From positions 3,373,156 to 3,437,155 of the forward strand of contig NZ_CP115859.1 in NCBI RefSeq assembly GCF_027920545.1: 64,000 nucleotides of DNA, read 5' to 3'. The position numbers and the translations under genes were made by a program. Below the pieces are notes generated by a model, which worked only from the letters and a program-made list of their open reading frames with translations, was not told the origin of the DNA and did no database searches. Positions 26,257-34,621 of the stretch are shown here, one piece after another; positions within the stretch are counted from its first letter, which is position 1; each line of letters starts with the position of its first letter. The stretch is from Chryseobacterium camelliae (GTDB taxonomy: Bacteria; Bacteroidota; Bacteroidia; Flavobacteriales; Weeksellaceae).

Positions 26257-29200
26257 TTAATATTTTATATCTGTTCTGTAAGGGAATCTTCCATAAAAAC
26301 CATGAAAAATATATGACCCTGAAAATGTGTGTTCTCCATAGAATGGCCAGCCTGAATTATATCCTGTAGCGCCTTTATTTTGGGATTGATTGTAAGCCCC
26401 TACTTTTGGCATTACTTGGTTATAAAAAAAGTCTTGGTGGAATGGCGATTTATCTGCTGCTACATTCATATTAGCTCCAAATATTTCATTACCTAATCCT
26501 CTAATTGTTGTAAGTTTTCCATCAAGCATAACTACACTTTCTGGAGTGAAACCTGCAACACTTGCTTTAATATCAAATTTCTTCCCATTTCCTGAATTAT
26601 CTCTCAAATATGAAAGAGTATCATACCAACCCATCCCTTTAGTTTGTTGCTTAAACAAATTGACATAGATATTTTTGATGTCATTACCATTTAAATTTTT
26701 ATATGCCTTTCCATTAATCTTCATATTGTATTCTGGATTTAGGCTAAAAGTGGCATTTATATGTCCTTCAAATTTACCTGTAATATTATTCGCCTGCATA
26801 AATTCAGTTGGAAGATGGCTTTCAGCAATTTTTTTGCTTGAATTTATATCATAGTTGCCCTTTTCATCGGTAATATACACTCCTGTATTTCCATCATTTT
26901 TAGCATTTACAACTGTGTAAGTTCCATCTTTGTTGTCTTTTACTCCAGTACTTTCTACTCCTCGTCCATCTGGATCGATAAAACTAATTGGATTGTTCAT
27001 CGCATAGTTATACGGCGACCATTTGCGATATTCCTCACTCAATGGGTCTTGATTAAACCATCTACCTAAATCGGGCATATACATTCTTGCTCCATAATCA
27101 TACATTCCTGATTCGGTCTGTAATTCTTTTCCATTGTATTTATATTGGTAGGCTGCATTTCCACCTATATTATTATATCCTTCATGCTTCAATCCAAAAG
27201 GATAATAATTGTTTTCTTCAAGAACTTCTGCGCTGCCATTGATACTTTTAGAGTAACTGAGGCGAACATTTCCCAAATGATCTGTATAATTGTAAATATA
27301 CTTATTATTTTCAAAGTTGTAATATCCTTCCGAAGTTGCCACAAATTTTAATGTAGGAGCTATAAATATATTTCCTTGTGCCTCATATTGAAAACCATCA
27401 AGATAATCTGTAACCTTATACGCTTCAGAACTTGTTTTTCCTGTTCCGTATGTATAGGTCTTTTTTAATTTTGCTCCATCTGCACGATATAAATACTGAG
27501 TCGTAATATTTCTTGTCTCATTTTCCCCAGTAAATATATTTCTAAAAAAATACGTCTGATTAAATATTAAATTATCAGGAAGATTTAAATGATTATACTG
27601 AATTCCCAGTATTCCTTTATCTTCATGACTGGTCATATTGCCATTAAGGTCATAAGCGATAGCGGTCCCAGGTACTTCAGGATATCCTCCATAATTATTT
27701 GAAGCATCTGAAACTGTACTTAATCTATTACTGTTATCATTGTCTTGGTAGTGATAGGTAAGATTATCAAAAGCCTCCGCTATTGTATAATTTTGAAGTA
27801 GACCTCCCGATCTTTCTAAATGAGAAATATTTCCATTCAAATCATAATCTATTTTCTCAAAATATTCCCTTGCTGATGGATTGTTGTCTTTTTGATAGAA
27901 ACCAGCCTGCAATCTGTTCAAACTATCATATACATATCCATAACGTCTTAAATTATCATTTGGAGTAGTTGCTGTTTTCCATGACACCTCTGCAATATTT
28001 CCATTGAATTTAGGCTTTACCTTTAAATCTAAATAACCTGAATGTGGAACTTCCTCTCCCTCTACCTGATTGTAATTAATCTTATATCCAAACAGATCAG
28101 TAGCTCCTAAATTTGTTGGATCATTAATCTGTGTCATCCAGCCTCGTATGTTGTACGTATAATCTATTGTTTGAAGTGGTGTTAAAGCATCTTTCCCCCC
28201 AACTTTTTTAGTTGCAAGCTGAGAGAGTTCATTATACTCATTCTGTGCTAAGATTTCTTCCTCTGGATTATTATCCACCTTATGTATGTGGACTTTAAGC
28301 CTGTTTTGGGCATCATATTCAAAAGTTTCTAAGATCATTCTTTCGTTATCTCCAGACATCCTTTTATGACGGGTAATAGCTTGCTGTGCTAATCCAGTAA
28401 AATCAAGCTTTGACTCTGTTTGAGTATAGCCTCCTAAATAATTAATTGAATGAGTTCCTATTACTCTCCCTTTTGTATCATAGTAATTATAATTCTTCGT
28501 CCAGTTGTTATCTTCGATGTTTTTTACATACGAGGCTAAAGCCAACCCTTTTGTATTAAGCTCTGAACTCATATTATCTGTCAAAATAACACTCTGGTTG
28601 GGAATAGTTGGAGTAAAGGCAGGTGTTCCTACTGGATAGGTATCATAATAATTGACAGACAATATGGTTTCTATCTGCTGATACAAACCGTTGGTATAAT
28701 AGATTTGCATTCCGCTCATGGTAAAGCCCTGTGCATCTCTATTTTCAGTGATTACAAAAAGATTGGTGGTGTCTTGTAGCCATTCTCGTGTTTTACCAGG
28801 AAGGGGCATAAGTCCCGTATAAGCCACTCTTCCAAATTTGTCGTATTTTGTAACCAGCCATGTTGAAGACGGTCTTAAATTGGCGTCTTGTGTCGCTATC
28901 AATCGGTCTGCTTTATCATACACCATATATTCCCAGTCTTTTCCTGGAAGCCTCTTCTCAACCAATCGGTTTTTGCTATCATATTTGTACTGATAACAAA
29001 GGTTATTTAGAACCGTATCTGGAATAGCAGCTCCAGCACCTAGATTTTTAATTTGATCTACTGCTTTAGGAGACAAAACATAAGCCAACTGATCATAATC
29101 ATTGTAAATATAATAGGTATCGGCACTGTCTGTAGCATTCAACATCTTTCTTATTAATACAATTTGCCCTTGTCCGTTTTTAAACTCTATCGTTTTATTA

Positions 29201-29793
29201 CCATCTTCATCGGTTATGGTATTTTTGTATAACTGACCTGTTGTATAACTTGTTGTAGAAAGCGTTATGAAAGCGGTGAAGGTTGTATAATCAAAGGTTG
29301 CAACATATTTCTTTACTTCTCCGTTTATATTGACATCATAACCAAATTGTACAGGTTTATCGTTCCATGCAATTCCAGCCTGTTTCTGACTTAGAATTCG
29401 ATCTAAGGGTGAGTTTTCCAGTTGTTTTTCTGCATAGATCTTTTCTGTTCCGTAAGGGGTATTGGGAGCATTGGCTAATGGATTGGTATAGATCGCTCCG
29501 TTCTGAGTTCCTGTCTGAGGAACGGGAAGGTAATCTATTGTCTGTCTTCCAAACTGGTCATATTCTATTTTAGTTACGACATCCTTACTCGTAGGAGTAG
29601 CTTTGATATTAACCACCTGTTTGGGTCTTCCCAAACCGTCAAAATACTGAACGGTTTCTGAGGTTCTTACATTTGGTTCAGTAGGGTCACTTAAATAAGT
29701 TTTGGAATATACATAGTTCTCAGTGGTACTTAACTGTGCATGAGCAAAGTCCATCACAAATAAAGCGCTTATAGGAATTATTATTTTTTTCAT
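26257..29793 (-). CDS. Secreted RHS-repeat protein with a variable C-terminal domain
   Basis: 1178 residues. Signal peptide MKKIIIPISALFVMDFAHA. N-terminal region with SETVQYFDGLGRPKQVVNIKATP (DUF6443-like, residues ~40-65), then many YD/RHS repeats (YDQFGRQTIDYLP, YDSKNRLVEKRLPGKDW, YDKADRLIATQD, YDLNGNISHLER). The conserved RHS core closes with YNGKELQTESGMYDYGARMYMPDLGRW and NPISFIDPDGR (residue ~944). The remaining ~234 residues are a different, non-repeat domain, the place where polymorphic toxins carry their effector. It ends in WPFYGEHTFSGSYIFHGFYGRF, aromatic-rich and unknown to me. The upstream partner gene is cut off by IS21 copy 2, whose istA-istB transcription reads into this gene. 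Confidence 0.88.
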   Translation of the reverse strand: MKKIIIPISALFVMDFAHAQLSTTENYVYSKTYLSDPTEPNVRTSETVQYFDGLGRPKQVVNIKATPTSKDVVTKIEYDQFGRQTIDYLPVPQTGTQNGAIYTNPLANAPNTPYGTEKIYAEKQLENSPLDRILSQKQAGIAWNDKPVQFGYDVNINGEVKKYVATFDYTTFTAFITLSTTSYTTGQLYKNTITDEDGNKTIEFKNGQGQIVLIRKMLNATDSADTYYIYNDYDQLAYVLSPKAVDQIKNLGAGAAIPDTVLNNLCYQYKYDSKNRLVEKRLPGKDWEYMVYDKADRLIATQDANLRPSSTWLVTKYDKFGRVAYTGLMPLPGKTREWLQDTTNLFVITENRDAQGFTMSGMQIYYTNGLYQQIETILSVNYYDTYPVGTPAFTPTIPNQSVILTDNMSSELNTKGLALASYVKNIEDNNWTKNYNYYDTKGRVIGTHSINYLGGYTQTESKLDFTGLAQQAITRHKRMSGDNERMILETFEYDAQNRLKVHIHKVDNNPEEEILAQNEYNELSQLATKKVGGKDALTPLQTIDYTYNIRGWMTQINDPTNLGATDLFGYKINYNQVEGEEVPHSGYLDLKVKPKFNGNIAEVSWKTATTPNDNLRRYGYVYDSLNRLQAGFYQKDNNPSAREYFEKIDYDLNGNISHLERSGGLLQNYTIAEAFDNLTYHYQDNDNSNRLSTVSDASNNYGGYPEVPGTAIAYDLNGNMTSHEDKGILGIQYNHLNLPDNLIFNQTYFFRNIFTGENETRNITTQYLYRADGAKLKKTYTYGTGKTSSEAYKVTDYLDGFQYEAQGNIFIAPTLKFVATSEGYYNFENNKYIYNYTDHLGNVRLSYSKSINGSAEVLEENNYYPFGLKHEGYNNIGGNAAYQYKYNGKELQTESGMYDYGARMYMPDLGRWFNQDPLSEEYRKWSPYNYAMNNPISFIDPDGRGVESTGVKDNKDGTYTVVNAKNDGNTGVYITDEKGNYDINSSKKIAESHLPTEFMQANNITGKFEGHINATFSLNPEYNMKINGKAYKNLNGNDIKNIYVNLFKQQTKGMGWYDTLSYLRDNSGNGKKFDIKASVAGFTPESVVMLDGKLTTIRGLGNEIFGANMNVAADKSPFHQDFFYNQVMPKVGAYNQSQNKGATGYNSGWPFYGEHTFSGSYIFHGFYGRFPYRTDIKY

Positions 29794-29798
29794 CGATT

Positions 29799-30067
29799 TT
29801 AGTTTTTGTAGTTATATTTAAATTCTTTTATCGTCTTATAAACTGAATTCCCATTGATATCTTTATCTTGTTGCTTGATTTCCTTCAGTCTATTGGCTGT
29901 ATCATAGAGATATACTTCTCTTATTCCTGAGGGGGAAGTAATACTTCGTATTCCAATTAAAGGATCATATGAATAAGTCGTAATCTGATAATCTTTAAAT
30001 GTACTATCAATTCTAAGATCATCCAATGAAGATATTAATGCGGCCTCATTGTTTGGATCTAATAAAT
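29799..30067 (-). pseudogene. C-terminal fragment of a second RHS-associated protein
   Basis: About 89 codons in frame up to the IS21 end: NLLDPNNEAALISSLDDLRIDS, then YSYDPLIGIRSITSPSGIREVYLYDTANRLKEIKQQDKD, ending EFKYNYKN. The YDPL.G.rsit.PSG and YD..nRL pattern is RHS-like. It appears to be the tail of the large protein usually encoded just upstream of flavobacterial RHS genes. Codons upstream of 30068 are IS21 sequence, so the original 5' part has been lost from the window. Confidence 0.8.
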
Positions 30068-30173
30068 TGTATATTCCAGATAAATTGACCACCTAATTCC
30101 TGATTAAATTGACCACTAAGAATGAAGTCAAAAACGGTGTCTAAAAGATGGTTTAAAAATATAAAATAAATCT

Positions 30174-30917
30174 TTATTCTGAGCTGATTTTCTGATCAGC
30201 TTTTTTCCTTCTCATAGATTCCCCTTTAAGGTCTATTCTCAGGGAGTTATGTACCATTCTGTCAAGGATTGCATCGGCTATTGTTTGTTCCGCAATTACT
30301 TCATGCCATACACTTACGGGAAGTTGCGAAGCAATAATAGTGGAGCGTTTTCCGTGCCTGTCTTCAATGATCTCCATAAAATCCTGTCTTTTCAAATTAT
30401 CCAGGGATTGCAATCCAAAATCATCAAGAATAATAAGGTCCTGCTTTTCTATACGGTCAATCTCTTTAAGATAAGATCCGTCTGCCTTAGCCATTTTAAG
30501 CTTTGAGAAGAGTTTGTTGATGCTGAAGTACATGACTTTATATCCCATTGTACAGGCTTTGTAGCCTATGGCAGTTGCTATAAAACTTTTACCAACTCCT
30601 GTTGATCCTGTAATAAGAATATTCTGTTTCTGCGAGATAAAATCGCAGGAAGATAACCTTCCAATGGTATTCTTATCAATATTCCTGGAAGAAGATGCTG
30701 TAATCTCTTCCATAAATGCCCTGTACCTGAATCTGGCAGAAGTGATTAACCGCTCAACCTTTCTGCTTTCCCTGTCGTCATACTCGGATTCAATCAAGTA
30801 GGCAATAAGTTCATCGTTGGTATAAGAGATACTTCCTGTTTCCATTGTTGTGGAAAAAGCTCTGTGCATTCCGTAGAGCTTTAAATGTTTCATTTTTTCT
30901 AATGTTGCCTGATTCAT
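30174..30917 (-). CDS. istB: IstB transposition helper ATPase (copy 2)
   Basis: 247-residue AAA+ helper ATPase, the same protein as in copy 1 (Walker A GSTGVGKS, Walker B LIILDDFG). It lies 41 bp downstream of istA on the minus strand. Confidence 0.95.
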   Translation of the reverse strand: MNQATLEKMKHLKLYGMHRAFSTTMETGSISYTNDELIAYLIESEYDDRESRKVERLITSARFRYRAFMEEITASSSRNIDKNTIGRLSSCDFISQKQNILITGSTGVGKSFIATAIGYKACTMGYKVMYFSINKLFSKLKMAKADGSYLKEIDRIEKQDLIILDDFGLQSLDNLKRQDFMEIIEDRHGKRSTIIASQLPVSVWHEVIAEQTIADAILDRMVHNSLRIDLKGESMRRKKADQKISSE

Positions 30918-30958
30918 AGGTTTTGTATTAATGATTTAATTGTTAATGATTGTAGGTA

Positions 30959-32518
30959 TTACTGATAGTATTTTCCGCCCCTTATATTTTTGTGTTTAGG
31001 CAGTTTCTTTTCTTCAAAAAATGCATCGTCATCGGTGAGATTATCCAGTCCTCTTTCCAAGATGCTTTTAATCATGGCAAGGCTGTATTTTTCATATCCC
31101 AATGCTCTTTTACAGGCATTGTCAAGTCTTATGTTGCCAATCTTTTTTGATAATGAAAGGATTCCCAGGCAGGTTTTATAGGACTGCTCAGGATGCTGTT
31201 TCTTTTCCAGGATTTTGATGATGTACTGTTCACAATATTCTCCGACAGACCTTCCCCAAGAGATAAACCGGGAGGGATTCCATTCCGTCATAAACTGATA
31301 AGATGAAGGCATATGCTCTTTAACAGTTGTATACTGATATTTGGCCAGGACTCTGTTATGGAATGCTATTCTGCGCTGATCATAGTAAATTTCGACTGTG
31401 TTTTTACTAAAAATAATGTTTACTTTTTTACCAATATAGCTGAACGGAACACTGTAATAATGTTTGTCTTTGCTTAAATATACATGGCTGGTCTTATGAA
31501 CAGTGGCACGTACAGAATGCTTGAGCTGGTACACCATAGCCGGTAGTGGGGATAATGCATGTTTTTCAACCTCACGGAAAACGTCAGCCCTGGAATACTT
31601 CTTTCTTTTCATGGGAGCTTCATTATATCCCTCCAGAAGGTTTTCTATAGCTTTGTTCAATGCTTCCAGGCTAAAGAAGTGATCTTTACGCAATGGAGCA
31701 AAAATGCGGGTATAAACAATACGTACCGCATTCTCAACCAAAGCCTTGTCCTTAGGATGGTAGGTACGCGTGGGAAGTATTGTGGTACTATAGTGCGAAG
31801 CAAAATCCAGGAGGGAATCAGTGATGACAGGTTCGTACTTATGGCTCTTTTTTACGGCTGTACGCAGGTTATCGGTAACAATAGCTGCGGGAACTCCTCC
31901 ATAATAATGCAGGGCTTTGGTAAGGCTTCCAAGAAAATCTTCTTTCCCCTGGGTCCTTGTAGCTTCTACGAAGGTCATACCACTGGCGCCAAGTATAGAT
32001 ACGAAGACTTCAACTTCCTGTTGTTCTCCTGTTTCTTTATCAATAATGTGAAGCTTTTTCCCAGTATAATCCACAAAAAGTTTATCCCCAGCCTTATGTT
32101 CAATATGCATGGAAGGGTTTACCTTTTTACACCATTCCCTGTAATGATGACAAAAACGGGAATATTGGTAGCCTGAAGGATATTTATCTATGTATTCTTC
32201 CCATAGCAGATAACGGGTAACCCCAACACGTTTTAGTTCTTTGGATATGTAAGGAAACAGCGATTCAAGTTGTTTTTTGATACTGTCCTTATCCCTTATA
32301 TCGGTTGGCGGAGTCTCGAATAAATCATCTAAATCTTCATCACTCAACTCTATCAACTCATCATATGTAAGTTGGTGTTCATGGAACAGGCTAATATACT
32401 TTTTGGCAGTATTGCGTGAGATACCCAGTTGTTTGCTTATCTGCAATTTACTTACTCCCTGGGTGTATAATCGTAATAATTGTTTGATGTTCAACATGTC
32501 TATTCTTTTGTTAGCCAT
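30959..32518 (-). CDS. istA: IstA transposase (copy 2, intact)
   Basis: 519-residue IS21 DDE transposase. N-terminal HTH (VSKLQISKQLGISRNTAKKY), catalytic acids in FVDYTGK, IVTDNLR and VENAVRIVY, then the C-terminal Mu-like beta barrel region (HVYLSKDKHYYSVPFSYIGKKV) and the tail LPKHKNIRGGKYY, which is the usual IstA ending. The frame is continuous across the CCC run that is shortened in copy 1. Confidence 0.96.
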   Translation of the reverse strand: MANKRIDMLNIKQLLRLYTQGVSKLQISKQLGISRNTAKKYISLFHEHQLTYDELIELSDEDLDDLFETPPTDIRDKDSIKKQLESLFPYISKELKRVGVTRYLLWEEYIDKYPSGYQYSRFCHHYREWCKKVNPSMHIEHKAGDKLFVDYTGKKLHIIDKETGEQQEVEVFVSILGASGMTFVEATRTQGKEDFLGSLTKALHYYGGVPAAIVTDNLRTAVKKSHKYEPVITDSLLDFASHYSTTILPTRTYHPKDKALVENAVRIVYTRIFAPLRKDHFFSLEALNKAIENLLEGYNEAPMKRKKYSRADVFREVEKHALSPLPAMVYQLKHSVRATVHKTSHVYLSKDKHYYSVPFSYIGKKVNIIFSKNTVEIYYDQRRIAFHNRVLAKYQYTTVKEHMPSSYQFMTEWNPSRFISWGRSVGEYCEQYIIKILEKKQHPEQSYKTCLGILSLSKKIGNIRLDNACKRALGYEKYSLAMIKSILERGLDNLTDDDAFFEEKKLPKHKNIRGGKYYQ

Positions 32519-32663
32519 TGGTATTTTTTGGCTAAGTTATTCAAGACACGTTTTCTGACTTTTTTGGGTGGTCAATTTGAGCAGGAATACCCTGGTCAAT
32601 TTGCTCAGGAATCAACTGGTCACTTTCGCAGGATTAAGATGGTCAATTTTGAAGGATTCTACA

Positions 32664-32802
32664 ATAATGATTATTTTTGTATTATTGTAACAGAGTCTTT
32701 TGAAGGTGTTGAAATTGAATGTCGGAAATATGTTGGAAAATTTCTGTAAAATAAAATCGGAATGTACGATGAATAAGGGGATTTCGATTTTAAAAGGCGA
32801 AA
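32664..32802. other. Right end of the element, non-coding
   Basis: 139 bp between IS21 copy 2 and the CTGAAAG repeat. It holds TCGGAAATATGTTGGAA at 32722-32738, a near copy of 22527-22541 in the same orientation. No gene seen. Confidence 0.5.
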
Positions 32803-32822
32803 CTGAAAGCCCCGCCGAAACC
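32803..32822. repeat. CTGAAAG repeat plus right half of the split hairpin
   Basis: CTGAAAG (32803-32809) followed by GCCCCGCCGAAACC (32809-32822), the exact complement of the left arm at 22377-22390. Confidence 0.9.
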
Positions 32823-32845
32823 ATTTTCAACCCTAAGGCTAGAAA

Positions 32846-34531
32846 TTATTCCACGGCTACAGAATCATCACCACGGCCGTCTGCAACCGCATGAATATTC
32901 CCGTTATTATCCATCAGGATCATTTCAGTTCTTCCTATTTGTCCCCATTTTTCCGTTTTATAGCCCAGGTTTTCTAATTCTTTAATCGTCGTTTCTGAAA
33001 AATTCTTTTCAAAGGCCACTGTTTCAGGGAGCCACTGATGATGGAATTTCGGAGCATTTACCGAAATATTGGCATTCAGTTTAAAATCAATGACATTTAC
33101 GACAGACTGATAAACAGAAGTTGGAATAGTCGTTCCACCCGGAGTTCCAACGATCATATAAGGTTTTTGATTCTTTAAAACAATCGTGGGAGTCATTGAA
33201 GAAAGCATTCTTTTGTTAGGTTGAATAGAATTTGCTTCGCCTCCTACAGCTCCGAACATATTCGGAACTCCAGGCTTTACCGAAAAATCATCCATTTCAT
33301 TATTCAAGAAAAATCCGGCTCCGGAAACAACCACTTTACTTCCGTATAAACCGTTTAGAGTGGTCGTAACGGCTGCAGCATTCCCGTCTTTATCAATAAT
33401 GGAAATATGAGTGGTTTCCGTAGATTCTTTTGGCTGTTTAATGATTTTTCCTACCTCGGAGCTTGGCGTTGCTTTGCTGAAACTGAAGTTTTTCCATCTG
33501 TTTTTTAAATATTCATCAGAAATCAAATAGGAGGTTTTATCCTGAATAAAGTCAGGATCACCCATATATTCGGCACGGTCGGCGAAGGCTCTTCTTTCAG
33601 CTTCTATCATGATTTGGACTGCCTGCGTAGAATTTTGCTGATATTTTTCAAGATTTTCGTAGCTCGACATTTTCAACATCTGAGCCAATAAAACTCCACC
33701 GCTTGAAGGTAAGGGCATAGAAACGATCGTATTCCCTTTATAATCAAATTCTAAAGCTTTTCTTTCCGCAACTTTATAATTTTTTAAATCTTCCTGAGTG
33801 ATGATTCCGCTACCTCTCTTCATTTCAGCAACGAGAAGTTCTGCCGTTTTTCCTTCATAAAATCCTTTTGCTCCTGATTTCTGAATTAATTTTAAGGTTT
33901 CTGCCAATTCCTTTTGGATCAGAATATCGCCTGCTTTCCAGGGAATGTCTTTCACAAAAACAATAGTAGATTGATTGTGTTTTTGAAAATGAGGCCTATT
34001 TGAATTCAGTAAATTGGCTTCCTGCTCTGTGATGGCAAATCCTTTTTCCGCAAGATCAATAGCCGGCTGAATGATTTTCTCCATAGGAAGTTGTCCGTAT
34101 TGTATGGTTGCAAAAAAACCGGCAATACTTCCCGGAATTCCTACGGCTAATCTTCCGTTTTGTGATAAATCGGTATTGGCTTTTCCTGTTTTATCGAGAT
34201 ACATGTCTCTTGATGCTTTTTTGGGAGCTGTTTCGCGGTAATCTATCGTAAATTTTTCACCGGTCTTTTTTACTCCGACTAGAAATCCGCCACCGCCGAT
34301 ATTTCCGGCTTGAGGATATACAACAGCTAAAGCATACTGGGTTGCAATAATAGCATCATAAGCATTTCCTCCCATTCTCAGAATTTTTGCTCCGGCTTCG
34401 CTTGCAAGAGGGTGGGCGGAAACAACCACTCCTTTATTTTTTACTTTCACCTCTTTTATAATCGTAATGTCTGTGTATTGTGCTGAAACAGAGAAGGAAA
34501 AAAGGATAAATGCGATGGCAATCTTGTTCAT
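32846..34531 (-). CDS. ggt: Gamma-glutamyltransferase
   Basis: Hydrolyses or transfers the gamma-glutamyl group of glutathione and related compounds in the periplasm. About 561 residues from ATG at 34531 (MNKIAIAFILFSFSVSAQ, signal peptide). Seen: QAGNIGGGGFLVG, the autocleavage/nucleophile threonine in TTHISIIDKDGNAAAVTTTLN (start of the small subunit), GFFLNNEMDDF and MIVGTPGGTTIPTSV. It is a full-length self-processing precursor. Just downstream of the island's right junction. Confidence 0.95.
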   Translation of the reverse strand: MNKIAIAFILFSFSVSAQYTDITIIKEVKVKNKGVVVSAHPLASEAGAKILRMGGNAYDAIIATQYALAVVYPQAGNIGGGGFLVGVKKTGEKFTIDYRETAPKKASRDMYLDKTGKANTDLSQNGRLAVGIPGSIAGFFATIQYGQLPMEKIIQPAIDLAEKGFAITEQEANLLNSNRPHFQKHNQSTIVFVKDIPWKAGDILIQKELAETLKLIQKSGAKGFYEGKTAELLVAEMKRGSGIITQEDLKNYKVAERKALEFDYKGNTIVSMPLPSSGGVLLAQMLKMSSYENLEKYQQNSTQAVQIMIEAERRAFADRAEYMGDPDFIQDKTSYLISDEYLKNRWKNFSFSKATPSSEVGKIIKQPKESTETTHISIIDKDGNAAAVTTTLNGLYGSKVVVSGAGFFLNNEMDDFSVKPGVPNMFGAVGGEANSIQPNKRMLSSMTPTIVLKNQKPYMIVGTPGGTTIPTSVYQSVVNVIDFKLNANISVNAPKFHHQWLPETVAFEKNFSETTIKELENLGYKTEKWGQIGRTEMILMDNNGNIHAVADGRGDDSVAVE

Positions 34532-34587
34532 TTGCAAATTTTATATTCTAATTTACAATTTTGTTTTAAGATAGGGTTTAAAATATT

Positions 34588-34595
34588 TATTTTTG
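34588..34595 (+). promoter_or_regulatory. -7 element of the epimerase-type dehydrogenase gene
   Basis: TATTTTTG, a full consensus match, 26 bp before the ATG at 34622. Confidence 0.6.
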
Positions 34596-34621
34596 CTCAA
34601 ATCAACTAATTATTAAGTAAA

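Larger units (their letters stand above)
30068..32663 (-). mobile_element. IS21-family insertion sequence, copy 2 (intact)
   Basis: 2596 bp on the minus strand, starting (minus) TGTAGAATCC at 32663 and ending GGAATATACA at 30068. istA and istB are both intact. It is inverted relative to copy 1, so the pair brackets 4.3 kb of RHS cargo. The flanks do not form a target duplication with each other or with those of copy 1 in any pairing I tried. It is the likely source of active transposase. Confidence 0.95.
22390..32809. mobile_element. About 10.4-kb integrated element in a hairpin, CTGAAAG flanks
   Basis: Seen: the two arms of one perfect hairpin lie 10.4 kb apart, each next to the 7-bp direct repeat CTGAAAG. 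A tyrosine-recombinase remnant starts about 320 bp inside the left end. A near-identical motif (TCGGAAAT, optional AT, GTTGGAA) sits inside both ends at 22527-22541 and 32722-32738. Flanking genes (symporter and ggt) are ordinary chromosomal genes on the same strand. Inference: an integrative element inserted by the recombinase, then reshaped by two IS21 copies that removed most of its cargo and the recombinase C-terminus. No conjugation genes remain, so it is probably immobile now. Confidence 0.75.

Noticed and set aside
23164..32671. Target site duplications of the IS21 copies
   Set aside because: All pairings of flanks (same copy, crossed, outer) were compared; no 4-8 bp direct repeat was found.
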